From SZUA-36 sp963759155 (GTDB taxonomy: Bacteria; Pseudomonadota; Gammaproteobacteria; Xanthomonadales; SZUA-36): DNA of 64,000 bases. The number at the start of each line of letters is the position of its first letter. The stretch's first letter is position 1. The stretch spans positions 1 to 64,000 of the forward strand of contig CAVWXX010000004.1 in the NCBI GenBank assembly GCA_963759155.1. Reading direction: 5' to 3'. A program made the translations under genes and the position numbers. The notes beneath the pieces were generated by a model. It did no database searches. It was not told the DNA's origin and worked only from the letters and a program-made list of their open reading frames with translations. This document shows, piece by piece, positions 48,800 to 57,430 of the stretch.

Positions 48800-49869
48800 T
48801 TAGCCGGCCTTTGCCAAAAAAGAATGGAACACCCGGTTGAATTCATCCTGGTGGGTGATAAAGGGAACATGCCCGGATCCTGCGATGGCAACTTCTTCAT
48901 AGCTGCCGCCTTGCGAAGCATAATCATCAAGTAGCAGCCTGATCTGCTCCATCATGGGCTGTGGTGGGTACACGTCTGACCCCGGGAAGCCGGGGAGCCT
49001 GTCTGTTGGACCCCAGGTGCCGGGGTCTGATGCGGCGCTGTTTGACACGGCCACGTCTTCGGCACCGTAAATCCAAAGTACGTTTACCTTGTTTTTTGCG
49101 GCGAGTATGCGGTTAACCAGGCCACCCGCATATTTGGGCGACATCGCGTTGGTTGCGCCGTATTTGCCGGGTTTGACATAAGGCCAGTTTGGGGATGGCT
49201 CCTTATCACCTGGTAAATCCTGATCGCCAATATGAACCCGGAACATGGCTTCCAGAAGGTCGTCTTCACGTTGCGGGATATGTGGCGGACCCCAGACCAA
49301 TAATCGCAGGACAGTGCGCGGGCTGAAAGGGTTATCGGCGGTGCGGTCACCATCCAGCAAGCCCTGGATCAGGACGGGGTTGAGCAGGCCGCCGCCGGAG
49401 CCGGCGAAGTCATCATTGGTGGGTGTGCCTTGTGCATCTTTCGTGCCACCGAACCCGTAAGGGTGAGCCGGCACCTGGCAGCGTCACCGAGAGCAGGCGG
49501 TCGGGTGCATCTGCCATGACCCACCAGGCGACCAGACCGCCCAGTGAATTGCCGGCGAGATGAAATCGGTCATAGCCAAGATGGTCCATCAGGGCAAGTG
49601 CGTCTTCAACGAAGTCACGCATTCCCCGGGTAGCATCTACCTTTACCGAGGGGTCGGCATCGCCAAAACCACGCTGGTCGGGCGCGATGGCCCGGTAACG
49701 GGGTGGCAGTTTAATCATCGTCTCCTCCCACCAGGTGGCGGAGGAGAAAGTTTCCATGAATGAACAGCACCGGTATGCCATCTTCCGGTCCTGCGAAAAG
49801 GACGCGCGTGGTCAGGCGGCCGGTGGTGATGGTTTGTGCGGTGATGCCGGGCAGTGTGTTAACAGTCAT
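48800..49869 (-). pseudogene. alpha/beta hydrolase with two frame breaks
   Basis: When joined, about 356 residues with the hydrolase fold. The start MTVNTLPGITAQTITT leads to GIPVLFIHGNF. The second frame has SATWWEETMIKLP, APDQRGFGDAD and the nucleophile elbow AGNSLGGLVAWWV. The third has PYGFGGTKDAQ, LWIYGAEDVAVS and the His in AGSGHVPFI. One extra base near 49748 and one near 49461 break it. The start ATG overlaps the ligase stop (ATGA). It may be a real gene with assembly indels, or a decaying one. Confidence 0.75.
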
Positions 49870-51411
49870 ACGGGAACCTCTTTGCTGGTGAGCAACTTCT
49901 TGTCGATTTTGCCGATCGCCGTCAAAGGCAGGGCATCAAGAATGACGATGGATCGCGGTAGTTTGTATTTGGCGAGACGCTCAAGGAGAAAGGCCCTGCA
50001 GTTCATCTTCGGCGTAACCGTCTTCTACCACAATAAAGGCCCTGCCGACTTCGCCCCAGGTATCATGTGGCACACCGACCACGGCTGCTTCATTGACGAG
50101 CGGGTGAGCCAATAGCACGGACTCGATTTCGGCTGGATAGACATTCTCCCCGCCGGAGATAAACATTTCTTTCGACCGCCCAAGAATCGAATAACAGCCA
50201 TCTTTGTCACAAACAGCAGTGTCACCGGTATGCAGCCAGCCGTCACGGATGGTTTCTGCGGTGGCCTCAGGGTTTTTCCAATAGCCCGCAACAATATGCG
50301 GGCCGCGGATCAGCAATTCACCAGGCTATCCAGGTTCGCAGTTGCTTCCGTCATCGTCGATGATCTTCATATCGATGTGAAAGATCGGATATCCAACAGA
50401 TCCGATCTTTTTCTGGACCAGTTCGGGCGGTAACCAGAAGTTATTGCCCGACGCCTCGGTAAGCCCATAGCCCATTTTGAAATCGACGCCGCGATCCCAG
50501 AATTTCTGCATGATGGGAAGCGGGCAGGGCGCGCCGCCACTGATGACGAGTTCCAGCTTTGAAAAATCAGCGTCTTCCCATCGCGGGTGTTCCTGCAACA
50601 TCTGGAACATGGTCGGTACCGCCACGTAATGGGTAATACCGGCATGTTCTACCAGGTCAAAGGTCTCAGCCGGGTCAAAGCCGGAACACAAAATCGTCGT
50701 GCCGCCTGCGTGGACCATGGGAACCATGAAAATATTTGGCCCGCCAATATGGAAGAACGGCAGTTGCAGCGCCGCCTTATGCTGGCCGTTGATGCCCCAG
50801 GAGGTGATGGTGTTAATGCTATTCCATGTCATATTGCCATGGGTGAGAACAGCACCTTTAGGCAGGCCGGTTGTACCGCCCGTGTAATAAATGCCCCACG
50901 GATCGTCGAGGTTGAGTTCCGGGGTGCCAGTCAGCTCGGCAGACATTGAGTTCCGTTCCGCAAAATCGCGCTCACCCGCAGCGGGATTGGTCATGGCAAC
51001 AACGTGCTCGACGCTTGTAATTGAGGGTTTGAGTTCCTCGACCTGTGAACGCCAGTCTTCGCTGTAGATCAGTACCGTCGGGGCGCCGCTCTGGATTATG
51101 CCTTGCAGTTCGAAAACGGTCAGGCGCCAGTTCAGGTTTTGCAGTATCGCTCCGATCTTGGGGGCGGCCCAGAACAGATCGAGATACTCGCTTCGGTTGG
51201 AGGCGTAAACGGCAACACGATCGCCCTTTTTTACGCCAAGACTTTTAAGGAAGTTCGCTGTCTGGTTGGCGCGTTCATTCCACTCGGCAAAACTTGTTTG
51301 AGATTTTGTGGTGTTGTCGATGAGCGCAATACAATCTGGCGTCAGCTTTGCCCGTTTGTCGAGCCAGTCCGTTACGTATTGAGATTGAGAGACTATTTTA
51401 TTGGACCCCAT
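49866..51411 (-). pseudogene. acyl-CoA ligase with an in-frame stop and a frameshift
   Basis: When joined, about 515 residues of the class I adenylate-forming fold: YYTGGTTGLPKGAVLTHGN, GYGLTEASGNNF, LHTGDTAVCDKDG and ISGGENVYPAEIES. An in-frame TAG at 50326-50328 interrupts SNCEPG / PGELLIRG. One extra G in the 49995-49997 run breaks the C-terminus, after which ERLAKYKLPRSI and the catalytic Lys in LTAIGKIDKKLL are in another frame. Three lesion-free segments of family sequence remain, so decay, if real, is recent. Confidence 0.8.
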
Positions 51412-52431
51412 TGCACTATTGCTCCCGCCCAGACGTAGCCGATACCGGCGGCGATGATGGCCATCGTATCACCCGGCTTGAGCCGGCCCTGCTCGATACC
51501 AGCCTCTATATTGATGATGGCATCCTGCTCGCCAATGTGGCCTATGCTCGACATATAGACACTTTGTTCTTCACCCAGACCCAGGTGTTCGAGCATTTCA
51601 CGGTGGCCGGATGGTTTGACCAGCGACATGTTAAAGAAGTCGATGTCACTTCGCGTATAGGCGCTACCGTCATCTTTTAAGGCCTGATTTCTCAAGGGAG
51701 ACATCTGTGCAGGTCAGCCAGTTCTTAATCGAGACCTCGCCCAGGCGGTTTTTCATGGCCTCGGGCTCAACCAGGCGGAATTTGAAATCACCCTTGTTCA
51801 CCGCATCATCGGATGGGTGCTTGATCGTACCGCTGGCCGGAACAATGACATGACGACTCATTGAACCATCCGCGATCAGGTGCATGCCCAGCACCTGGTT
51901 TTCGGGCCAGTCGCGCTTCAGTATCATGGCACCTGCGCCGGCACCGATATTGAAGAGGAAGGAGGTATTCAGGTCAGTGTGGTCAATAAAATGCGAGGTG
52001 GCATAACCGCCTGCAATCAGGACCGTATTGATCGATGGATCATCGGCCATCAGGCCCCGGGCCAGTTGCATGGCTGCAATGGTGGTGGCGCAACGCGTGT
52101 GTACATCAATGCCCCAGGCATTTTTCGCACCGACTTCAAAGGCGACATCAATGGCTGTTGTCCACAGCAGGTATTCGCGCCATTCTTCAGTTGTACCCAA
52201 AACCACGTCGATTTCCATGGGATCAATACCCGCCCTGGCAATCGCTTTCTTTGCGGCACGCACGGCCATTTCGTTGGGGTGAACCTTTGGGTCCGCCACG
52301 AATTTTCGTTCAATACCGAGTTTCTCTTTGACGACCCATTCGGGCAGTCCGCTCTCGTTGGCGATCTCTTTCGCGGTTACGTAGGTATCGGGAAAGTACG
52401 TACCGGTGGAGACAATACCCATGCTGGTCAT
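51393..52431 (-). CDS. KAS III/FabH-like condensing enzyme, frame broken once
   Basis: Thiolase-fold enzyme of the 3-oxoacyl-ACP synthase III/HMG-CoA-synthase-like group. The first frame carries ESGLPEWVVKEKLGIERK and the active-site Cys in DVHTRCATTIAAMQLARG. The second carries FFNMSLVKPSG, the His in SIGHIGEQDAI and MIAAGIGYVWAGAI-type end. The frames join if one A is skipped in the A4 run at 51675-51678, giving about 345 residues. The end overlaps the following ligase start by 19 bases. It may make or break 3-ketoacyl-CoA; direction unknown. Confidence 0.82.
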
Positions 52432-52499
52432 GTGAAATCCTTTACTTTGTGGTTTTCATATTACTCGAACATTTGGATTGCAATAAAAACCCAATAACA

Positions 52500-52520
52500 T
52501 GAAACCTGATTCAGGTGTCA
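52500..52520. promoter_or_regulatory. TetR-type operator, site 2
   Basis: TGAAAC-C-TGA-T-TCA-G-GTGTCA, a palindrome matching nine of ten in its half-sites, about 70 bases upstream of the minus-strand KAS III gene in the 321-base divergent gap (52432-52752). On the minus strand a TTGACA lies beside it (about 52526-52531). Likely controls the KAS III-ligase-hydrolase unit. Confidence 0.6.
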
Positions 52521-52583
52521 TGCTATGTCAAGAAGACAGCAACCGCAAGTCAGATGGTAAAGCAGCTTTGTTTTACACAAACC

Positions 52584-52618
52584 TGAAACTTGATTCATGT
52601 TTCATCGTGTTGCATACT
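52584..52618 (+). promoter_or_regulatory. TetR-type operator site 3 with overlapping TonB-receptor promoter
   Basis: Operator TGAAAC-T-TGA-T-TCA-T-GTTTCA at 52584-52604 overlaps the -35 box TTGATT (52590-52595); a -10 box CATACT lies at 52613-52618 after a 17-base spacer. Operator and promoter have the same layout and nearly the same sequence as those before the alpha/beta hydrolase at 45.9 kb. Expected to drive the TonB-MFS-reductase genes. Confidence 0.65.
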
Positions 52619-52752
52619 CTGGGTCAATGGCAGACTTTGTTCTGGTGCTGTGCATGCAGAACCTGGCAAAGAGCCTGATCAAAAGTAAAGGCACATAAGT
52701 CAACAGGCCGACATAGACCGGCGTCGAATCACACTGGATGGAGGTAGAATTA

Positions 52753-55101
52753 ATGTTAACCGGACAAAAGAAGCAGGACGGCAATGCCGTTTTGAAACGG
52801 TTATTTCTGGGGATCGCAGTAGCACTTGGTACGGTAGTACTGATGCCCGCAACAACGCTCGCGCAGGAAGAATCTGCGGAAGTTGATTCAAGCACACTTG
52901 AAGAAGTTATCGTCACGGCGACGCGCCGGGAAGAGAGCCTGATGGAGGTGCCGATCGCGGTCACGGCGATATCAGGTCAGGAACTTGCCGATTTCGGTAT
53001 GCTGGACCTCACCTATATTGAACAGATGTCACCCAATACGACCTTGAAAGTATCTCGTGGTACCAATACCACGCTGACCGCCTTTATCCGCGGTGTGGGT
53101 CAACAGGATCCGGTTCCGGGTTTTGAGTCCGGTGTCGGTATTTATCTTGATGATGTCTACCTCAATCGCCCGCAAGCAGGCGTCATGGATATTTATGATG
53201 TCGAGCGAATCGAAGTATTGCGTGGCCCACAGGGTACACTTTATGGTCGCAATACGATTGGCGGCGCAATCAAGTATGTAACCAAGCGCCTCAACCCGGA
53301 TAACATCGAAGGTAATGCAAAATTTTCCTACGGTACCGATAACCTGCTGGACCTGGTGCTGACAGGGTCAACTCCGATTGGTGACACATTCCGGGTGGGT
53401 GGCTCAATTGCCAGCTTCAATCGTGATGGCTTCGGTGACAACCTCTATCTGACCAATCTTGAAAATTACAACAAGAACGTACTGGGTGTTCGTGCCAGTG
53501 CCGAGTGGGAGCCGAGCGAAGACTTTTTCATGAAGTTTGCGTTTGATTATGTGGATGATGATTCTGATCCAAGACAGGGTCATCGCCTGGTGCCGGCTGC
53601 CGTGTCCGGAAACCCTGTTTTAGGTGATGTGTTTGATACTGAAGCTGGGCTCAATAGCCCGAAACAGTCTGTCAAGGCAACGGGCTATTCCCTGATGGCG
53701 CAGTGGACTGCCAGCGAGCTGCTGACGATCAAAAACATTCTCGCTTATCGTGATGACGAGACCTGGACGCCGATTGACTTCGACTCTCTGCCGGTAGCAG
53801 ATCTTGACGTGCCCGCCAATTATGAGAACAACCAGTTTTCCGAAGAGCTTCAGTTTTTGTTCACGGGTAATAACTGGAATGGTCTTGCCGGCTTCTATTA
53901 TCTTGATGCGGATGCATCCACCGATTTTGACGTGATTCTTGCCCAGCTTGGTGGCGTCATTGGTTTGCCAGGTTTTAATGCATTCACGGCAGGGGATGTT
54001 AATACCAAGACCTGGTCACTATTTGCTGATTTCACCTATGACTTTTCAGATCAATGGAGTCTGTCCCTGGGTGGTCGGTACACTTCGGATAAGCGTACTT
54101 CAGATGTTTTGAGACAGAACAAGATTGGCGGGACCTCGCCGATTTTTGGTGGTGACGCGATAGTGATCGGAACCACATCTGATTTCCATGGTTCGGAAAC
54201 GTTTACCAAGTTCACCCCTCGAGTATCTCTCGACTGGACGCCGAATGACGATCAACTGCTATACGGTTCCTACAGCGAAGGTTTCAAGGGCGGCGGTTTT
54301 GATCCGCGTGGTCAGACTTCTGTCGCGCCGGACCTTGATGGTGATGGTGTGGTCAGTGATGAAGAGATATTTGAATTCATGAAATTTGATCCGGAAACCG
54401 TCAAAACCTGGGAGTTCGGCTGGAAGACTACTGCCTTGCAAGGGCGTATGACCTCCAAACTCGCAGTGTTTTTCTCCAAGTACACCGATGTACAGGTGCC
54501 GGGCTCGATTGGTTATGATACCGATGGCGATGGTATAAACGACACCTTTATCGGGATTACATCCAATGCCGGTAAGGCGGATATCAACGGTGTCGAATGG
54601 GAGGGTCAGGCGATCCTGGCAGATGACCTCGGCCGAACCGGCAGCCAGTTCCGCCTCGGTTGGGCGGTCGGTTACATCGATGCCGACTACAAGGAATATA
54701 TCGATGCCTTTGGTAACGATGTAGCGGATGAGCGAGTATTCCAGAACACACCAAAATGGACAGCCACGGGTACTTTGAGCTACGACGTACCGGTTAACCT
54801 GTTCAAGACGCCTGGAACATTTTCGGTGATTACGGCCGTCTCGTATCGTGACGATACCAGCCAGTTCGAAGTTCCGAACCCCTTTCTTGACCAACCATCC
54901 TATACGCTTTGGGATCTGAGCCTGGTCTGGTCACAGGATAGCGGCAATTGGAGCGCCGGTATTCATGGCAAGAACCTGGGTGACAAGGAATACAAGGTGG
55001 CCGGATATTTCTTCCCGAACCTTGGTTTGGAGAACAATATTACTGCGTTTTACGGCAATCCCCGTCAGATCTGGGGCACCGTGCAGTACAACTGGTTCTG
55101 A
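52753..55101 (+). CDS. TonB-dependent outer-membrane receptor
   Basis: 782 residues. Signal peptide (ending TTLAQEES), TonB box LEEVIVTATRREESL, plug domain (YLDDVYLNRPQAGVMDIYDV and GPQGTLYGRNTIGG), and a 22-strand-type barrel ending in W-F at the C-terminus. Two calcium-loop-like segments lie in the barrel (DLDGDGVVSDEEI, DTDGDGIND). The ATG at 52753 has TGGAGG eight bases before it, so the ATG at 52738 is discarded. It would import a large or hydrophobic substrate, and its promoter carries a TetR-type operator. Confidence 0.93.
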   Translation: MLTGQKKQDGNAVLKRLFLGIAVALGTVVLMPATTLAQEESAEVDSSTLEEVIVTATRREESLMEVPIAVTAISGQELADFGMLDLTYIEQMSPNTTLKVSRGTNTTLTAFIRGVGQQDPVPGFESGVGIYLDDVYLNRPQAGVMDIYDVERIEVLRGPQGTLYGRNTIGGAIKYVTKRLNPDNIEGNAKFSYGTDNLLDLVLTGSTPIGDTFRVGGSIASFNRDGFGDNLYLTNLENYNKNVLGVRASAEWEPSEDFFMKFAFDYVDDDSDPRQGHRLVPAAVSGNPVLGDVFDTEAGLNSPKQSVKATGYSLMAQWTASELLTIKNILAYRDDETWTPIDFDSLPVADLDVPANYENNQFSEELQFLFTGNNWNGLAGFYYLDADASTDFDVILAQLGGVIGLPGFNAFTAGDVNTKTWSLFADFTYDFSDQWSLSLGGRYTSDKRTSDVLRQNKIGGTSPIFGGDAIVIGTTSDFHGSETFTKFTPRVSLDWTPNDDQLLYGSYSEGFKGGGFDPRGQTSVAPDLDGDGVVSDEEIFEFMKFDPETVKTWEFGWKTTALQGRMTSKLAVFFSKYTDVQVPGSIGYDTDGDGINDTFIGITSNAGKADINGVEWEGQAILADDLGRTGSQFRLGWAVGYIDADYKEYIDAFGNDVADERVFQNTPKWTATGTLSYDVPVNLFKTPGTFSVITAVSYRDDTSQFEVPNPFLDQPSYTLWDLSLVWSQDSGNWSAGIHGKNLGDKEYKVAGYFFPNLGLENNITAFYGNPRQIWGTVQYNWF

Positions 55102-55123
55102 TGTGAAGAACAGCTGATTAAGG

Positions 55124-55154
55124 AACGGCGCAACTTCGGTTGCGCCGTTTTCTT
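55124..55154 (+). terminator. Rho-independent terminator with TTCG loop
   Basis: Stem AACGGCGCAAC / GTTGCGCCGTT, tetraloop TTCG, then TTTTCTTT. It stands between the TonB receptor and the MFS gene, whose ATG is 12 bases later, so readthrough or a promoter inside the hairpin tail is needed for the MFS gene. Confidence 0.85.
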
Positions 55155-55166
55155 TATACTGAACCA

Positions 55167-56447
55167 ATGCAAAATAACAAAACACCTACTGATAATAACC
55201 AGGGCACCACCAACCGTGCCTACGTGTTGTTCATCCTTGTGGTGGTCTACACCTTCAACTTTATTGACCGACAGATCGTCGGTATCCTCGCGGTGCCGAT
55301 CAAGGCTGACCTGGGTCTGACCGATAGCGAACTGGGCCTGATGGGTGGTTTGGCCTTCGCGCTGTTCTATACCGGTCTCGGAATCCCCGTCGCGATGCTG
55401 GCAGACCGTTTCAGCCGTACCTGGATTATGACAATAGCACTGGTGATCTGGAGCGGTATGACCGCGGCATCGGGTCTTGCTACCAATTTCTGGCAACTGT
55501 TCGCGGCGCGTCTCGGTGTTGGCGTGGGTGAGGCGGGTGGTGTTGCACCGGCTTATTCGTTGATATCTGATTTCTTTCCGCCTAATCAGCGTTCACGGGC
55601 CATGAGTGTTTATTCATTTGGTATTCCTATCGGTAGCGCGATTGGAATCGTTTTCGGCGGCATTATCGCCAGTATGATCAATTGGCGCTGGGCGTTTTTC
55701 ATCGTAGGTATCGCGGGCGTTGTCATCGCCCCGATATTCAGGATGACCATCAAGGAACCACCGCGTGGCGGGTTTGACCGTCAACGCGAAGCGGTCAAGG
55801 CGCCGGGTCTGAAGTTGATTGTGAGTACCCTGATGACAAAACCAAGTTTCTGGTTACTGTCACTGGGCGCTTCGTTTTCTTCAATGATGGGTTACGGTGT
55901 GTTCTTCTGGTTACCCTCGTTTTTTGTACGCAGTTACAACCTGACGCTGCTCAACGCTTCGCTATTTTATGGCGCCGTTTTACTGATCGGCGGACTGGCG
56001 GGAATCTGGGTGGGGGGCTGGCTGGGAGATCGCTTTGGCCAGGATCAGCGCTCTCAATACGCAAGGATACCGGCCATCGCTTTTTTGTGTACGGTTCCCT
56101 TCTACATATTGGCTATTCTGTCGCCAACACTGACCCTGGCCTTCTTTGTTTTACTGGTGCCAACGGCGCTGGGCCTGGCCTGGCTGGGTCCGGTTATCTC
56201 GGCGATCCAGCACCTGGTCAGGCCGGATATGCGCGCCACGGCATCGGCGATTTTTCTGTTTATCAATAACCTGATCGGAATTGGCCTGGGCACCTATGCT
56301 ATTGGTGCCCTTTCAGATACGTTGACTGCGCAGTTTGGCGATGAATCCCTGCGTTACTCCATCCTGGCCGGTACCGGTTTTTATATCATTGCGGCGGGGC
56401 TGTTTTTACTGGCGTCGCGCTGGCTTGAGCAGGACTGGGAAGACTGA
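55167..56447 (+). CDS. Spinster-type MFS transporter
   Basis: 426 residues with twelve membrane helices. The first helix NFIDRQIVGILAVPIKADLG and the loop GLGIPVAMLADRFSR are typical of Spinster-like MFS carriers often paired with TonB receptors in catabolic clusters. The ATG at 55167 is chosen because the earlier start at 55140 lies inside the terminator. It probably moves the imported substrate across the inner membrane. Confidence 0.9.
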   Translation: MQNNKTPTDNNQGTTNRAYVLFILVVVYTFNFIDRQIVGILAVPIKADLGLTDSELGLMGGLAFALFYTGLGIPVAMLADRFSRTWIMTIALVIWSGMTAASGLATNFWQLFAARLGVGVGEAGGVAPAYSLISDFFPPNQRSRAMSVYSFGIPIGSAIGIVFGGIIASMINWRWAFFIVGIAGVVIAPIFRMTIKEPPRGGFDRQREAVKAPGLKLIVSTLMTKPSFWLLSLGASFSSMMGYGVFFWLPSFFVRSYNLTLLNASLFYGAVLLIGGLAGIWVGGWLGDRFGQDQRSQYARIPAIAFLCTVPFYILAILSPTLTLAFFVLLVPTALGLAWLGPVISAIQHLVRPDMRATASAIFLFINNLIGIGLGTYAIGALSDTLTAQFGDESLRYSILAGTGFYIIAAGLFLLASRWLEQDWED

Positions 56448-56474
56448 ACAGTCCGAAAAGATCTGGAGATTAAA

Positions 56475-57218
56475 ATGGGTATGCTGGAACAAAAAGTGGT
56501 TGTTGTCACCGGTGGGGCACAGGGGATTGGCTTGAGCGCTGTCGAGCGTTTTGCTGAAGAGGGTGCAAGGGTCGCCATCTGGGATTTCAATACAGATAAA
56601 GGTGCCGCCGCTGAGGCAGCACTCAAAGAAAAGGGTCATGACGTGCGTTTCCAACAGGTGAATGTCGTCGACATGGATTCCGTCAAAGCGGCGGTTGAAG
56701 CGCTTTTCAATGAAACCGGGCGAATCGATGTGCTGGTTAATAACGCCGGTATCACACGTGATGCCAGCCTGATGAAGATGACCGAGGAGCAATGGCAACA
56801 GGTGCTGGATGTTAACCTCGGTGGCGTATTTCACTGCACAAAAGCGATCGCACCGATCATGATCGAGCAAAAATCCGGTTGTATTATCAACACCTCATCG
56901 GTGGTTGGTTTATACGGCAATTTTGGCCAGACCAACTATGTCGCGACCAAGTCGGGCGTGATTGGCATGACAAAGGTGTGGGCGCGCGAACTGGGTCGTA
57001 AAGGTATTCGCGTCAATGCCGTGGCACCGGGATTCATCGCCACCGAAATGGTGGACACTGTTCCAGAGAAAGTCATCGAACAGATGGTTGGAAAAACACC
57101 GCTGGCACGTCTCGGTAAACCCGAAGACATCGCCAATGCCTACATCTTTCTCGCCTCGGACCTGGCAAGTTATGTCAGCGGTACGGTGCTCAGTGTTGAT
57201 GGCGGATTGGTCATCTGA
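56475..57218 (+). CDS. short-chain dehydrogenase/reductase, FabG-like
   Basis: 247 residues. NAD(P) motif TGGAQGIG, NNAG in VLVNNAGITRDASL, and catalytic Ser-Tyr-Lys (SSVVGLYGNFGQTNYVATK). The length and the NAPGFIATEMV segment match FabG/PhaB-type 3-oxoacyl reductases acting on (R)-3-hydroxyacyl thioesters. GGAG precedes the ATG. It follows the MFS gene by 27 bases and probably shares its transcript. Confidence 0.9.
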   Translation: MGMLEQKVVVVTGGAQGIGLSAVERFAEEGARVAIWDFNTDKGAAAEAALKEKGHDVRFQQVNVVDMDSVKAAVEALFNETGRIDVLVNNAGITRDASLMKMTEEQWQQVLDVNLGGVFHCTKAIAPIMIEQKSGCIINTSSVVGLYGNFGQTNYVATKSGVIGMTKVWARELGRKGIRVNAVAPGFIATEMVDTVPEKVIEQMVGKTPLARLGKPEDIANAYIFLASDLASYVSGTVLSVDGGLVI

Positions 57219-57430
57219 TTTTACGGCACCGGACATGATCCAGATCACGTTCTGGTGCTGCTCCGGATGCCAACAAATGCCTTTCAGGTTAAAATAGCGG
57301 GTGCGGTGGGATCACCGTTCAAGCTTCTTTCGGCAGTGACTTTATAGCTGAATCCAGACCTGACCAGGTATCCATCGCAAGGCTGTCTCGTAGTTAATTG
57401 AACACTACATAGAGGATAGGATCTGCCGCG

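Noticed and set aside
55140..55166. Longer N-terminus for the MFS gene
   Set aside because: The start would lie inside the terminator stem and add residues foreign to the family.
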